A DNA stretch of 64,000 bases from Afipia massiliensis (GCF_014203115.1 NZ_JACHIJ010000002.1:310001-374000), one strand, 5' to 3'. Shown: positions 18,302 to 29,059, numbered from the stretch's first letter. A program made the numbers and translations. The notes: generated by a model from the letters alone, not told the origin.

Positions 18302-19909
18302 CTATTGTTTTACGATCGTGCCGGTGCGCCCGATCAGGCGCGCGAGCTGCTTGAAGCGATTGGTGACGCGGTCGGCGGCAAGGTCGGTGGCCCGCTTGTC
18401 GAATACCAGGATGAGCTTGCGGCCCTGATTGCGGAAATGCGTGTGGGGCAGCACGCCGCGCTGCGCCGCGGAGATCATGAAAGCAACGCGGAACGTCGCG
18501 CCGATCAGACGCGCGCGCTCGACCATCGCGGGCGGAATGAGCGCGCGCACGGCTTCCGGCGCCTCGTTCTCCGGGTTCAATCCGGCGTAACGATAGAAAG
18601 CCGCGAGCGCGAGAAACACCCTGCCCTCATGCGTCACCGCGCCGAAATTTCCGTTGATGATGAAATCGAGCGATTGTTCGCCGCGATGATCCGGATGGGC
18701 GCGCCAGGCTGCATCGGACAGCCAGCAAGCCGCATGACGCAGCCGCTTCTCGTCGTCGGTTTCGCGCAGGCCCGCGACCCGGAACAGCTTGTCGGTCCAC
18801 ATGATCAGATCGTCGGCGTGGCGCGGCGAACGCGAGCGCAACTCGTTCATCGTCTGCGCCGTGGCGATCAACCCGTCCTTGCGCTGCTCCTTTTCGGGCA
18901 GCATCTCGTAGAGCAATCCTTCGCGAACACCGTAGGTCGAGAACACGATGGTCTTCGGCTTCGCGACACGAATGATATATTCCAGCACCAGCGCCGCATA
19001 GGTCAGCAGCGGACGGCGGGCATCGGCCACGGTCTCGATGTCGGCAAGCGTATTGCTCGCGGCGAGACGGCGAAGCCGCCGCGCAAAGTCGAGCGCTTCG
19101 GCCGCCGGAATGCTGTAGCCGTGCATGACGCGCAGCGGATAACCGCTTTGAATGATGTGGATGCGCGCCAGCGCGCGCCATGTGCCGCCGACCGCATAAA
19201 ATGTCCGTCCTGTGCCCGCCTTGAGTTGCGGGAGTCCGGTCAACTGACTGGCGACGAGTCGTTCCGCTTTCTTCAGCGATTTCTGCGACGCGTCCTGCAA
19301 TGCGAGGCCGCCGAGCGGCAGCGTCGTTCCGGTGCGGATGCGATGACCGCGTACATCAATAAGTTCAAGCGAGCCGCCGCCGAGGTCGCCAACCACCCCG
19401 TCCGGCTTGTAGACACCCGAGGCCACGCCAAGCGCGGACAGCTTCGCTTCGCGCGCGCCGGACAGAATGTCGATGGGGCAGCCGCAGATGCGTTCGGCCT
19501 TGGCGATGAAGTCCGGACCGTTGGTGGCATCGCGGCAGGCTGCCGTCGCGATCGCATGAACCTCGCCGACTTTCATCACCTTGCAGAGCGCCTTGAAGCG
19601 CTTCAGCGCAACGAGCGCCTTCTCGACGGCGTCGGCGGCGAGCAGCCCGGTGGACTGCACTTCGCGGCCGAGGCCGCACAGCGTTTTCTCGTTGAAGATG
19701 GGCGCGAGGTTGCGCGTCTTATCTTCGTAGACAACAAGACGAACCGAGTTCGATCCGATGTCGATGACCGCGACGCTCTTGGAAACCTTGCGCACGTTGC
19801 GATGACGTTCGCGAACGGCTGCGGGGGCCACGGATTCGTTCTTCGTGCCGCTAACGCTCCGAACGGCGCGTAAGACGACGTGGCGAAGATTCTTTAAGCG
19901 ACTTTCCAC
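18302..19909 (-). CDS. ppx: Exopolyphosphatase (Ppx/GppA family)
   Basis: A 535-residue ASKHA-fold phosphatase that degrades polyphosphate from its ends and may hydrolyse pppGpp. Signature blocks: [16 protein letters not shown] (phosphate 1 loop), [24 protein letters not shown], and [14 protein letters not shown] (phosphate 2 loop). A C-terminal helical domain (about 350-535) follows. The GTG start at 19909 lies inside ppk, giving a 59-base overlap; codons 1-45 are poorly conserved, so a later start is possible. The pairing with ppk is the common polyphosphate cycle arrangement. Confidence 0.92.
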   Translation of the reverse strand: MESRLKNLRHVVLRAVRSVSGTKNESVAPAAVRERHRNVRKVSKSVAVIDIGSNSVRLVVYEDKTRNLAPIFNEKTLCGLGREVQSTGLLAADAVEKALVALKRFKALCKVMKVGEVHAIATAACRDATNGPDFIAKAERICGCPIDILSGAREAKLSALGVASGVYKPDGVVGDLGGGSLELIDVRGHRIRTGTTLPLGGLALQDASQKSLKKAERLVASQLTGLPQLKAGTGRTFYAVGGTWRALARIHIIQSGYPLRVMHGYSIPAAEALDFARRLRRLAASNTLADIETVADARRPLLTYAALVLEYIIRVAKPKTIVFSTYGVREGLLYEMLPEKEQRKDGLIATAQTMNELRSRSPRHADDLIMWTDKLFRVAGLRETDDEKRLRHAACWLSDAAWRAHPDHRGEQSLDFIINGNFGAVTHEGRVFLALAAFYRYAGLNPENEAPEAVRALIPPAMVERARLIGATFRVAFMISAAQRGVLPHTHFRNQGRKLILVFDKRATDLAADRVTNRFKQLARLIGRTGTIVKQ

Positions 19910-22037
19910 GGCCTGACAGACTCGGATTCGTCATGAAATAATTGTGCACGTTGAAAGGTTCCTCGCCCTTCGCGGCCTTCATACGCGTTGACGACCCATC
20001 CGGCAACAACTGCCAGCTTTGTTCGTTGTCTTTCAGGTTCGCGACCATGATTTGCTCGAGAACCTGCTGATGAACCGTAGGATTTTGCAGCGGGCACAGG
20101 ACCTCGACGCGGCGGTCGAGGTTACGCGGCATCATGTCGGCTGACGAGATATACACAGCCGCCTTCGCACTCGGCAGGCCGTGCCCCATACCAAAGCAGT
20201 AGACCCGTCCGTGTTCCAGGAACCGGCCGATGATCGATTTGACGCGAATGTTCTCCGACAATCCGGGAACACCGGGACGCAGACAGCAGATTCCGCGGAT
20301 CACCAGATCGATCGACACACCGGCCTGTGAGGCCTCATAGAGCGCGTCGATGATCTCGGGATCGACCAGCGAATTCATTTTCAGCCAGATCGCCGCCGGC
20401 TTGCCGTGACGCGCGTGATTGCTCTCGGCGTGAATGTGCTCGATCATCCGCTTGCGCAGCGTCAGCGGCGACACGCCCATCTTCTCGATGTCGCGCGGCT
20501 CGGCGTAGCCGGTGATGTAGTTGAACACGCGCGCGGCATCGCGCGCGATCACCGGGTCCGAGGTGAAATACGACAGGTCCGTGTAGATGCGCGCCGTGAC
20601 AGGATGGTAGTTGCCGGTGCCGGCGTGAACGTAAGTCGTGAGGCCTGCTCCTTCCCGGCGTACCACCAGCGACAGCTTGGCGTGGGTCTTGAGCTCCAGG
20701 AACCCGTAGACCACCTGCACGCCCGCGCGCTCGAGATCGCGCGCCCAGCGAATGTTGGCTTCTTCGTCGAACCGCGCCTTGAGTTCGATCAGCGCCGTCA
20801 CCGACTTGCCGGCTTCGGCAGCTTCGACAAGCGTTCGCACGATCGGTGAATCGCGCGAGGTGCGATAGAGCGTCTGCTTGATGGCGACGACGTCAGGATC
20901 GCGCGCCGCCTGCTGCAGGAACTGCACGACGACGTCGAACGATTCATACGGATGGTGGACGACGAGATCCTTCTGCCGGATCGCTGCAAAGATGTCGCCG
21001 CCGTGATCGCGGACACGCTCGGGGTGACGCGGCACGTAAGGCGTGAATTCGAGATCGGGACGATCCAGCCGAGTCAGTTGCGACAGCTCGTTCATGGCGA
21101 GCACGCCGTCGACCAGCAATACGTCGTCGTCCGGCACCGACAGCGCGCGCTGCACGAAGGCGCGCAGTTCGTCGGGCATATGCGCTTCGATTTCGAGGCG
21201 GATCACCGACCCGCGGCGGCGGCGCTTCAGCGCCGACTCGAACAAGCGAACGAGATCCTCGGCTTCTTCCTCGATTTCCAGTTCGGAGTCGCGGATGATG
21301 CGGAATGCACCCTGCCCCTTGACGGTGTAACCCGGGAACAGGCGGCCAATGAACAGACCGGTGGCCTGCTCAAGGGTGATGAGACGCACCGAGCCGTCCT
21401 TGCCGGCCGGCAACTTGATGAAGCGGTCGATCTTGCCCGGCATGCGGATCAGCGCATTCATCGCCTTGCCGTCGGACACGCGCGCCAGATGCAGCGCGAT
21501 GGTGAAGCCGAGACTCGGAATGAACGGGAACGGATGGGCCGGGTCGATCGCCAGCGGCGTCAGCAGCGGAAAAATGTTGTGAAGGAAGTGATCCTCGATC
21601 CAGCTGCCTTCGGCCTTGGTGACGTCCTTGCCGTCGACCAGAACGATCCCGACATCGGACAGCACATGGCGTAGATCGCGCCAGATCTCCTGCTGGTCGC
21701 TGGCGAGCTTCGAGACGGTCTCGTTGATCTTGGCGAGCTGTTCGGTGGGCGTCGAGCCGTCGGGGCTGCGCTCGGCGATGCCTTCGCGGACCTGCGCCTT
21801 GAGGCCCGCGACGCGGACCATGAAGAACTCATCAAGGTTATTGGCGGAAATCGACAGGAACCGGACCCGCTCCAGCGCCGGATGATTGAGATTGACCGAC
21901 TCTTCCAGCACGCGGCGATTGAAATGGAGCCACGACAATTCGCGATTGATGAAGCGCTCGGGGCTCGACCCAATCGACGACACGCTTACGATTTCTTCAT
22001 TTTCGTCTTTTTTTACAACAGCTTGCGCGGCGTCCAT
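19851..22037 (-). CDS. ppk1: Polyphosphate kinase 1
   Basis: A 728-residue PPK1 that polymerises the gamma-phosphate of ATP into polyphosphate. The N-terminal domain begins [20 protein letters not shown], followed by [19 protein letters not shown]. The catalytic His of the PLD-like fold is seen in the [15 protein letters not shown] region, with a second HGRVYCFG block near the C-terminus. ATG 22037 is preferred because TGAGGTC precedes it; ATG 22052 adds five codons without a ribosome site. It is followed by ppx with translational overlap. Confidence 0.95.
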   Translation of the reverse strand: MDAAQAVVKKDENEEIVSVSSIGSSPERFINRELSWLHFNRRVLEESVNLNHPALERVRFLSISANNLDEFFMVRVAGLKAQVREGIAERSPDGSTPTEQLAKINETVSKLASDQQEIWRDLRHVLSDVGIVLVDGKDVTKAEGSWIEDHFLHNIFPLLTPLAIDPAHPFPFIPSLGFTIALHLARVSDGKAMNALIRMPGKIDRFIKLPAGKDGSVRLITLEQATGLFIGRLFPGYTVKGQGAFRIIRDSELEIEEEAEDLVRLFESALKRRRRGSVIRLEIEAHMPDELRAFVQRALSVPDDDVLLVDGVLAMNELSQLTRLDRPDLEFTPYVPRHPERVRDHGGDIFAAIRQKDLVVHHPYESFDVVVQFLQQAARDPDVVAIKQTLYRTSRDSPIVRTLVEAAEAGKSVTALIELKARFDEEANIRWARDLERAGVQVVYGFLELKTHAKLSLVVRREGAGLTTYVHAGTGNYHPVTARIYTDLSYFTSDPVIARDAARVFNYITGYAEPRDIEKMGVSPLTLRKRMIEHIHAESNHARHGKPAAIWLKMNSLVDPEIIDALYEASQAGVSIDLVIRGICCLRPGVPGLSENIRVKSIIGRFLEHGRVYCFGMGHGLPSAKAAVYISSADMMPRNLDRRVEVLCPLQNPTVHQQVLEQIMVANLKDNEQSWQLLPDGSSTRMKAAKGEEPFNVHNYFMTNPSLSGRGKSLKESSPRRLTRRSER

Positions 22038-22208
22038 AAAGCGAGACCTCATATCGTGTCATCAGACCGGACCTTAGGCCCGTTCCACAGAGACAATGTG
22101 CCAGTGTCATGACAGTTCGATGACATGATGAGCCAGGACCGGTTAATGACCAAGTCCCTGCGCGGTCAGGCCGCAGTACCCGCAGCGCCGAACGACTAGT
22201 GGTCGAAG

Positions 22209-22410
22209 TTATCGGTCAGAGAGGACGTATCGACAGGCTCGCCCGACGACCCACACCAGAATCGCAGGCGCAAAGACAAAGATAAAAAATCCTAATCGGC
22301 GATCACCGGTGTCGATTAACACCCATGTTGCTCCGGCAAAAAGTATCAACGAGACGATGTTCCCTGCCCAGTAAAGCACGTCCCCCCAGCCGCGACATCG
22401 CCCCGCTCAT
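22209..22410 (-). pseudogene. Small two-helix membrane protein with apparent frameshift
   Basis: On the minus strand, GAGGTGGAA precedes ATG 22410, which starts MSGAMSRLG; the frame then hits a run of six G (22382-22387 as C on the plus strand). If one G is removed, the frame continues as GDVLYWAGNIVSLILF, with a second helix GFFIFVFAPAILVWVVG, and ends at 22209 as a 66-residue protein. Without correction, the membrane frame could begin only at GTG 22379 (56 residues). The pattern suggests a genuine small inner-membrane protein interrupted by a homopolymer error or mutation. Confidence 0.55.
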
Positions 22411-22582
22411 TTCCACCTCGTCATGCTTCGACGCACGTGTCCGACTTGTCGATGCGTGTACTAGTCGTGCATCCTTCCGGGGCCGGAAAGCGTATTGTTT
22501 CAATCTTATGTTTGACTTTCAACCTTGATCTGCGCGTCACCGAGCCCCCCTAAGCCTCCGGCTTGCCTAACAAAGGGGGGTG

Positions 22583-23266
22583 TCAGGCCGCAGTGTCTTT
22601 CAGCACTTCCGCCGCCAGCGCGCGGGTCACCGGGCGGCGCTGCCGAAGCGCCTCTTCGTCGAGCTGTTCGACCGCTCGCCGCGCCGCCGCGAACGAGCGT
22701 TCGATGCGGGTCGCGAGATAGCTGACAATGCTCTCGTCCACACTCATCTGCCGGTCGGCGCAGAACTTGACGATCAGCGCGCGAAACAGCTGATCGTCCG
22801 GTGGCGTCAGCGTCACCACCGGCACCGCCCGCAGCCGCGACCGCAAATCGTGCAACGTCACCGCGAACGAGGACGGCTGCGCCCGCCCCGTCATCAGGAT
22901 GTAGGCCTCGTCTTCGCGTGCGAGGTTGAGCAGGTGAAACAGCGCGCGATCGTCGAATGACGCGGGGTCAAGATCGTCCACAACCAGCGCGCCGGTCGCG
23001 AGTTCGCCCGGCACGTTGTCCGGCGTCAGCGTATGGGCTGCGACGGACCGCGCGCCCGCCTCATCCGCCCAGATCGACGCGAGGTGGCTTTTGCCGCTGC
23101 CCTCGGGTCCCACCAGCATCATCACGCGGTTGGGCCAATCCGGCCACGCATTGATCAAGGCAAGTGCCTGCGCGTTCGCGGAACCTTCCAGAAAATTGTC
23201 GCGCGTCAGGCTCTCCGCGTGCGGCAACGCAAGGGCCAACTGACGAGGGCGGACGCGGACTACCAC
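22583..23266 (-). CDS. hdaA: HdaA, DnaA-related replication regulator
   Basis: A roughly 227-residue AAA+ protein lacking DnaA's DNA-binding domain, as expected for Hda/HdaA. It stimulates ATP hydrolysis by DnaA with the sliding clamp. Seen: clamp-binding start PRQLALALPH, Walker A GPEGSGKSHLA, Walker B ALVVDDLD, and a sensor-like arginine region RRAVEQLDEEALRQRR. GTG 23266 is chosen because GGAG lies upstream and the clamp motif then starts near residue 7; the frame runs on to ATG 23305, directly after the pgsA-like stop. It shares a transcript with the pgsA-like gene. Confidence 0.88.
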   Translation of the reverse strand: MVVRVRPRQLALALPHAESLTRDNFLEGSANAQALALINAWPDWPNRVMMLVGPEGSGKSHLASIWADEAGARSVAAHTLTPDNVPGELATGALVVDDLDPASFDDRALFHLLNLAREDEAYILMTGRAQPSSFAVTLHDLRSRLRAVPVVTLTPPDDQLFRALIVKFCADRQMSVDESIVSYLATRIERSFAAARRAVEQLDEEALRQRRPVTRALAAEVLKDTAA

Positions 23267-23305
23267 GCAGTCACTCCAGGTACGCAATACGCGGCCATAC
23301 CGCAT

Positions 23306-23932
23306 TCAGGACGTGGGAGCGCCCGCATTCATGTGTCGTGCCCACTCGACGAGATAGAAGGACACCGAAAGCAGCGTCAAGACCGTGACACACAACATCA
23401 ACGCGATCTCGTAAGGCCATGTACTGAAACCGAAACCAAGCGAGGCCAGAACCAGCGCTGCGAACGACACCTGCGCCACGGTGTTGAGCTTGGAGACCAT
23501 CAGCGGCTTCATCGGAACGGGATTGTCGAGAATCCACGAGATGATCACCGCACCCACAATCATGAAATCGCGCGACACCACCAGGATCACCAGCCAGCGC
23601 GGAATGTCCCCCGAGATTCCGAGTGCGACATAGATCGACACCAGCAGCGCCTTGTCGGCGACCGGATCGAGCAGAGCCCCGATTTCGGTCCGCATGTTGA
23701 AGCGCTTGGCGAGGAACCCGTCGACGGCATCGCTGACCCCCGCCACGACGAAGATCACAAAGGCGATGGTCATCTGGTTCGAGGCTATCGCCCAGACGAT
23801 GACCGGCACCAGCAAGATGCGGCCAAGAGTGATGATGTTCGGCAGATTCACGCGACTTTTTCCCGGCTCTTCATCTTTTAGCGGCCCCCCACAGCCTTGC
23901 ATAGGATGTGGCGAGCGGTCGGATTCCGGCAT
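23306..23932 (-). CDS. CDP-alcohol phosphatidyltransferase (PgsA-like)
   Basis: A 208-residue integral membrane enzyme of the CDP-alcohol family, probably making phosphatidylglycerophosphate or a related phospholipid. The signature is present at about residues 70-92 as DG-x2-AK-x8-G-x3-D-x3-D, with Lys where most members have Arg. NLPNIITLGRILLVPVIV is the usual first helix. The first 25 residues are not conserved, so GTG 23851 just before NLPN is an alternative start. It is upstream of hdaA with no gap. Confidence 0.85.
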   Translation of the reverse strand: MPESDRSPHPMQGCGGPLKDEEPGKSRVNLPNIITLGRILLVPVIVWAIASNQMTIAFVIFVVAGVSDAVDGFLAKRFNMRTEIGALLDPVADKALLVSIYVALGISGDIPRWLVILVVSRDFMIVGAVIISWILDNPVPMKPLMVSKLNTVAQVSFAALVLASLGFGFSTWPYEIALMLCVTVLTLLSVSFYLVEWARHMNAGAPTS

Positions 23933-24199
23933 TTGGCGTCGCGTTTCAGTGGACGCCTTTGCGAATGTTAGAATCGAAGGACCATTGGCAAATATAAGCT
24001 TTCAGAGGAGTTTTGGGTCTGACATTCGCAATGCGCGCTTGCAGCGAAGCGAAGTGCGAATATCAAATCCACTCCAGAAGGCCCACCGCCGGAAGTCCCG
24101 TTCTCCTAGCTATGCACAGCCCGTCCGCCAGCCATTGCGCCAGCGCAAAATCCGACGTAACCACCGGCTAACTCACGGAAACCTGGTGTGGTGGTTAGT

Positions 24200-25273
24200 A
24201 TGACCGATCAAAAATCCGGCCTGACCTACTCCTCCGCCGGCGTCGATATCGACGCCGGAAACCGGCTGGTGGACCTCATCAAGCCCATGGTGCGCGCCAC
24301 CGCACGGCCGGGCGCCGACGCCGAAATCGGTGGATTCGGCGGGCTGTTCGACCTCAAGGCTGCGGGTTTCAAGGACCCCGTGCTGGTCGCGGCGACCGAT
24401 GGGGTCGGCACCAAGGTCAAGATCGCCATCGAGACCGGGATCCACGGCGGCATCGGCATCGACCTTGTGGCGATGTCGGTCAACGATCTCGTGGTTCAGG
24501 GTGCGGAACCGCTGTTCTTTCTGGACTACTTCGCCTGCGGCAAACTCGACCCCGAGGCCACCGCCTCGATTGTGGCGGGCGTCGCCGAGGGCTGCCGTGA
24601 ATCCGGCTGTGCGCTGATCGGCGGCGAGACCGCCGAAATGCCCGGCCTCTACAAGGACGGCGACTATGACCTCGCAGGCTTCGCGGTCGGCGCGGCCGAA
24701 CGCGGCACGCTGCTGCCGCACAAGAACATCGGTCCCGGCGACGCGGTGATCGGCCTCGCCTCCTCCGGCGTTCATTCCAACGGCTTCTCGCTGGTGCGCA
24801 AGGTCGTCGAGAAGTCCGGCGTGACGTTCGACGCGCCGGCCCCCTTCGCGCCCGTGATGACGCTCGGCGGTGCACTGCTCACGCCGACCAAGCTCTATGT
24901 GAAGTCCTGCCTGCAGGCGATCCGGCAGACCGGCGCTGTGAAAGGTCTGGCCCACATCACCGGCGGCGGCTTCACCGACAACATTCCGCGCGTGCTGCCG
25001 AAACATCTCGGCGTCCGCATCGATCTGACCGCCGTGCCGGTGTTGCCGGTGTTCAAGTGGCTGGCGCGCGAAGGCAATATCGCCGAGCTCGAATTGCTGC
25101 GCACCTTCAACTGCGGCATCGGCATGATCGCGATCGTCAAGCGCGAACAACTCGTTGAGGTGATGGACGTGTTCGCGCAGAATGGCGAGAACGTCGTGAA
25201 TCTCGGCGAAGTGGTCGAAGCATCAGGCGACGAGCGCGTGATTTACGACGGCCACCTCAACCTGGCGGATTGA
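24200..25273 (+). CDS. purM: Phosphoribosylformylglycinamidine cyclo-ligase
   Basis: A 357-residue AIR synthetase, step 5 of purine synthesis. Motifs: [18 protein letters not shown] at the N-terminus, [50 protein letters not shown], and the C-terminal [17 protein letters not shown] 24200 fits the conserved N-terminus; the frame opens 12 bases earlier at a GTG. It is followed by purN with one base between stop and start, a common arrangement, and is divergent from pgsA-hdaA. The 267-base divergent gap shows no further gene. Confidence 0.96.
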   Translation: MTDQKSGLTYSSAGVDIDAGNRLVDLIKPMVRATARPGADAEIGGFGGLFDLKAAGFKDPVLVAATDGVGTKVKIAIETGIHGGIGIDLVAMSVNDLVVQGAEPLFFLDYFACGKLDPEATASIVAGVAEGCRESGCALIGGETAEMPGLYKDGDYDLAGFAVGAAERGTLLPHKNIGPGDAVIGLASSGVHSNGFSLVRKVVEKSGVTFDAPAPFAPVMTLGGALLTPTKLYVKSCLQAIRQTGAVKGLAHITGGGFTDNIPRVLPKHLGVRIDLTAVPVLPVFKWLAREGNIAELELLRTFNCGIGMIAIVKREQLVEVMDVFAQNGENVVNLGEVVEASGDERVIYDGHLNLAD

Positions 25274-25274
25274 G

Positions 25275-25928
25275 ATGGCACGACGCCGCGTCGCCATTCT
25301 GATTTCGGGCCGCGGCTCGAACATGACCGCGCTGATCGAAGCCGCGAAGGCCAAGGACTATCCCGCAGAGATCGTTCTGGTGATCTCCAACATCGCGGGC
25401 GCCGGCGGACTGGCGAAGGCGAGCGACGCCGGGATCGAGATCGCGACCGTCGAAAGCAAGCCGTTCGGCAAGGACCGCGAAGCATTCGAGCGCAAGCTTC
25501 ATGACGTGCTCGTGGCCCACAACATCGAACTGGTTTGCCTTGCAGGATTTTTGCGTCTGCTGACGCCGTGGTTCGTCAAGCAGTGGGAGGGCCGGATGCT
25601 CAACATCCACCCGGCCCTGCTGCCCTCCTATCGCGGCCTGCATACCCACGAGCGGGCGCTGGCCGACGGCGTCAAAATTCACGGCGCGACGGTTCATTTC
25701 GTGGTGCCGGAAATGGACTCCGGTCCGATCGTCATGCAGGGCGCGGTCGCGGTGCATGACGACGATACGCCGGACACGCTCGCGCTGCGTGTCCTCGGCG
25801 TCGAGCATCGGATTTATCCGGATGCGCTGCGCCTCGTCGCCAGCGGCGGCACGCGGCTCGAGAACGGCTCCTGCAAGACCGGCAATGCAGGTTCTGACAC
25901 TGCGCTGATCGTGCCGGCGATTACCTAG
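25275..25928 (+). CDS. purN: Phosphoribosylglycinamide formyltransferase
   Basis: A 217-residue GAR transformylase, step 3 of purine synthesis, using 10-formyl-THF. Motifs: VAILISGRGSNMTALIEAA (phosphate site), AGFLRLLTPWFVKQWEGRM, and NIHPALLPSYRGLHTHERAL with catalytic Asn-His, then HFVVPEMDSGPIVMQG (catalytic Asp). The last 25 residues are a non-conserved tail. It is translated right after purM and overlaps the convergent next gene by 8 bases. Confidence 0.95.
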   Translation: MARRRVAILISGRGSNMTALIEAAKAKDYPAEIVLVISNIAGAGGLAKASDAGIEIATVESKPFGKDREAFERKLHDVLVAHNIELVCLAGFLRLLTPWFVKQWEGRMLNIHPALLPSYRGLHTHERALADGVKIHGATVHFVVPEMDSGPIVMQGAVAVHDDDTPDTLALRVLGVEHRIYPDALRLVASGGTRLENGSCKTGNAGSDTALIVPAIT

Positions 25929-27255
25929 ACGCGGACTTCGCGGCGGGCGTCACGCGCCACACGACATTGCCGACGTCGTCGGCCACCAGCAGCGCGCCCC
26001 GCTTGTCGATCGCCACGCCCACCGGCCTGCCGCGCGCTTCGCCCTGGTCGTTGAGAAATCCGGTGAGGATATCCTGCGGCTTGCCGGACGGCATACCGTC
26101 CTTGAACGGCACGAAGATCACCTTGTAGCCGCTGCGCGGATTCCTGTTCCACGATCCGTGCTGGCCGACGAACGCGCCATTCTTGAACGACTCTGGAAAC
26201 AGATCGCCCTGATAGAACGTCAGTCCGAGCGACGCGGTGTGCGGCCCGAGCGCATAGTCCGGCACGATCGCCTTGGCGACGAGGTCCGGACGCGGCGGGC
26301 TGACGCGCACATCCACATGCTGGCCAAAGTAGCTGTAAGGCCAGCCGTAGAACCCGCCGTCCTTCACCGACGTCATGTAATCCGGAACGAGATCGCTGCC
26401 GATTTCGTCGCGCTCATTGACCACAACCCAAAGCGCGCCGCTCTGCGGCTGCCACGCGGGACCGTTCGGATTACGTAATCCCGACGCGAACACGCGCGAC
26501 GAACCTGTCGCGATGTCGATTTCGAGAACCGCCGCGCGATCCTTCTCTGCCTCCATGCCGTTTTCGCCGACATTGCTGTTGGAGCCGACCGTTGCATAGA
26601 GCTTCGTCCCATCGGGACCGGCGATCAGATCCTTGGTCCAGTGATGATTGCGCCGGCCGCCTGGCAAATCCGCCACCTTGGTGCCGGCCGTCGTGATCCT
26701 AGTGTCGCCGTCGCGGTACGTAAACTTCATGATCGCATCGGTGTTGGCGACGTAGAAATCGTTACCCACCAGCGCCATGCCGAACGGCGAATTTAGATTC
26801 TCTATAAACACGGATTTCGTCTCGGCCTTGCCATCGCCGTCCGCGTCACGCAGCAACGTGATGCGGTTCGCGCTCGGCACACCTGCGCCTGCACGTCCCA
26901 TCACCTTCTTGGTTACCCACCCTTTGATCCCGCCGCCGTCATCGGGCTTCGGCGGGGCATTGGTTTCAGCGACCAGAACGTCGCCGTTCGGCAGCACGAA
27001 CAAGGTACGTGGATGATTGAGGCCGGACGCGAGCGCCGTCACTGAAAAACCGTCCGCTGCCGTCGGCTTTTCACCGGATGGCCAACCCGTGGCGGTGGCG
27101 ATCTTGACCGTCGGTATCCACGAACTCTTCGGCTCCGGCAACGTCGGCTTGGGGCCGTAACCCTGCTCAATGGGGACGTTCGCCTGCTCATTGCAGGCGG
27201 CCAAGGTCAGGGCCAGCGCCCCGACGAGAAGGATGGTCCGGCTATTGCTGTACAT
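25921..27255 (-). CDS. Sorbosone dehydrogenase-like beta-propeller lipoprotein
   Basis: A 444-residue exported protein of the glucose/sorbosone dehydrogenase (PQQ-type) beta-propeller family. ATG 27255 has GAGGATCAAT upstream and starts a lipoprotein signal with lipobox LAAC (Cys about residue 21). Propeller features: LNHPRTLFVLPNGDVLVAET, LRDADGDGKAET, NRNPRSGYKVIFVPF. Members oxidise sugars or aldehydes with PQQ; substrate and even activity are unproven here. Lipid anchoring suggests a periplasmic, membrane-bound location. Confidence 0.82.
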   Translation of the reverse strand: MYSNSRTILLVGALALTLAACNEQANVPIEQGYGPKPTLPEPKSSWIPTVKIATATGWPSGEKPTAADGFSVTALASGLNHPRTLFVLPNGDVLVAETNAPPKPDDGGGIKGWVTKKVMGRAGAGVPSANRITLLRDADGDGKAETKSVFIENLNSPFGMALVGNDFYVANTDAIMKFTYRDGDTRITTAGTKVADLPGGRRNHHWTKDLIAGPDGTKLYATVGSNSNVGENGMEAEKDRAAVLEIDIATGSSRVFASGLRNPNGPAWQPQSGALWVVVNERDEIGSDLVPDYMTSVKDGGFYGWPYSYFGQHVDVRVSPPRPDLVAKAIVPDYALGPHTASLGLTFYQGDLFPESFKNGAFVGQHGSWNRNPRSGYKVIFVPFKDGMPSGKPQDILTGFLNDQGEARGRPVGVAIDKRGALLVADDVGNVVWRVTPAAKSASR

Positions 27256-27361
27256 ATTGATCCTCAGTGTCCTCTGGCAACGCACAGGCCAGCCAACCGT
27301 TCAAGGTACGAAACAGCGATCACGCAGAATTCACGCTCTGCGCCGCCGAACTCGAAGGCAC

Positions 27362-27391
27362 AAACAAAAACCCCCGGCTGGTGGCCGGGGG
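27362..27391 (-). terminator. Rho-independent terminator of the cold-shock gene
   Basis: On the minus strand, stem CCCCCGGC / GCCGGGGG with loop CACCA is followed by TTTTTGTTTG, 26 bases after the cold-shock stop codon. Confidence 0.9.
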
Positions 27392-27417
27392 AGCATCGCA
27401 TTCCCGTTATGTCGCGA

Positions 27418-27621
27418 TCAGGACACTTTCAGGTTTTCCGCGGATGACTTGCCGCGATTATCCACGAGATCGTATTCGACAGTCTGGTTTTCGTTGAGGG
27501 TGGAAAGCCCTGCGCGTTCCACCGCCGAGATGTGAACGAACACGTCCTTGTCACCGACCACCGGTTTGATGAACCCATAGCCTTTGGTCGGGTTGAACCA
27601 CTTCACCGTACCTTTTGCCAA
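27418..27621 (-). CDS. cspA: Cold-shock domain protein (CspA family)
   Basis: A 67-residue single cold-shock domain protein that binds single-stranded nucleic acid and melts RNA structure. RNP1 is seen as KGYGFIKP and RNP2 as DVFVHIS, after the usual MAKGTVKWFNPTKG. Length is exactly typical. It has its own terminator. Which family paralogue it is, and whether it responds to cold, cannot be told from sequence. Confidence 0.95.
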   Translation of the reverse strand: MAKGTVKWFNPTKGYGFIKPVVGDKDVFVHISAVERAGLSTLNENQTVEYDLVDNRGKSSAENLKVS

Positions 27622-27976
27622 CGTCCGTCTCCTCGTCCAGATATAAAAAAGACGCGGTCACGCTCATCGCGTGCCACGCCGCTAGCGGGCTTCAAATGTT
27701 TTGCAGGATATCGCGTCTTCCAAGTGCACAGCCGAACGACCCAAATCCGATTGCAGCAACAATCCCAACACGAAAATTTCGTCTTAGCAAGACGGTACGA
27801 AGCCACAAAATGCCTGTGGCGCGAGCACCACAGAGGGTGCGAATGGCCCCGGTCTGCGCGGCGGCACGTTGACGCAAGCTTTGGATTCGGGGCTAATCGC
27901 GGGACGCGGTTGCAGCAAATCCATTTTGAGTTCCCTTTTTATGAGAATGACAGCATCGCGACCGGGCTTGAGGCGC
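27622..27976. other. Divergent intergenic region, no gene seen
   Basis: The 355 bases between the cold-shock gene and the autotransporter gene hold the upstream regions of both. An in-frame extension of the autotransporter reaches 27869, but its sequence is not signal-peptide-like until 27977. No convincing promoter, repeat or RNA gene was recognised. Confidence 0.5.
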
Positions 27977-29026
27977 ATGAAGGTGCTGCACGCAACTGTG
28001 GCCGGCCTGACCGCGATGTGCGCGGCCTCAAACGCCAGCGCACAATTCGTACCGACCGTCCCGGGCGTCACTGACAACAACTCCCAATTCTCGGTCAACG
28101 CCGCGCAGTTCGACATCGGCAGCAGCTTTCTGCAACGTCTCGCACGTGAGGCGACCTACGGATACGCAGCGCGGGATAATTCCGGCGGCGGTGGCGCGTC
28201 GCAAAGCACCGTCGAGCCGCTGTACCGGACATGGGCGGAAACCTACGGCATCCGCGCGCGCACGGCCGCACAGGGCACCTTCGTCGGCGACAAGCGCGGG
28301 ACGCTTGGGATCGTCGGCGGCATCGGCACCACCATTGCGCCCGGCCTGAACGTCGGCTTCTCGGTCGATCAGAGCCACACCTGGATCGATGTGCCGCTCG
28401 CGCTGCAATCCGCAACGCTCGGCATGACGCAGCTTGGCGTCAACGCATCATACGTTACCGGCCCGTGGACGGTGGCGATGGCGGCGGTCCATGGTTTCGC
28501 GCGGATCAGTTCGACCCGCACCACGCTGCTCGGCGGCGCGCTCGCGAACTATCGCGGCAGCATCGACGGAGTGCTCGGCGAACTCAACTATACCTACTCC
28601 TTCGGCCAGAGTCGGATCGTGCCCAAGGTCGCGCTCGAATACGTCTCGGCGCGCACAGATAGTTTCTCGGAGGTCGGCGGCTTTAATCCGGTGACGGTCG
28701 CCGCCGGACACGGAGAGCGCGCCCGTGTGCTGGCTGGCGCGGAAGTCGGCCATTACTGGATCGTCGGCCAGCAGGCGATCGACGTGTCGGTCTATGGCAA
28801 GTTCGTCGATAACTTCACGCAGAACATCGGCGCGGTTCAGGTCAGCCTCGGCAACAACGCGATCAGTGTGCAAGGCATTCGCGAAAGCCGGAACGGTGCC
28901 GACGCGGGTGCTGCGGCGTCCTGGATCTTCAGCAACACGGGGCGGCTTTATGCCAACTACGATGGCCGGTTCCGCGACGGATACCAGTCGCACCAGGGGA
29001 CGCTGGGCGTCGAGTTGAAGTGGTAA
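27977..29026 (+). CDS. Autotransporter beta-domain outer-membrane protein
   Basis: A 349-residue protein: signal peptide (MKVLHATVAGLTAMCAASNASA), short unique region, then about 270 residues of alternating beta strands as in autotransporter translocator barrels (RTWAETYGIRARTAAQG, ASYVTGPWTVAMAAVHG, ELNYTYSFGQSRIVP). It ends LGVELKW, the aromatic terminus recognised by the outer-membrane assembly machinery. There is no long passenger domain, so this may be a barrel with a minimal or lost passenger. ATG 27977 has TTGAGG upstream; ATG 27941 would add 12 residues. Confidence 0.75.
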   Translation: MKVLHATVAGLTAMCAASNASAQFVPTVPGVTDNNSQFSVNAAQFDIGSSFLQRLAREATYGYAARDNSGGGGASQSTVEPLYRTWAETYGIRARTAAQGTFVGDKRGTLGIVGGIGTTIAPGLNVGFSVDQSHTWIDVPLALQSATLGMTQLGVNASYVTGPWTVAMAAVHGFARISSTRTTLLGGALANYRGSIDGVLGELNYTYSFGQSRIVPKVALEYVSARTDSFSEVGGFNPVTVAAGHGERARVLAGAEVGHYWIVGQQAIDVSVYGKFVDNFTQNIGAVQVSLGNNAISVQGIRESRNGADAGAAASWIFSNTGRLYANYDGRFRDGYQSHQGTLGVELKW

Positions 29027-29059
29027 GCGGCTGAGCGTGGCGAGGCGCGATCCCACAGC

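Noticed and set aside
18122..19873. 583-residue open frame antisense to ppx
   Set aside because: No recognisable domain; ppx motifs on the other strand are complete.
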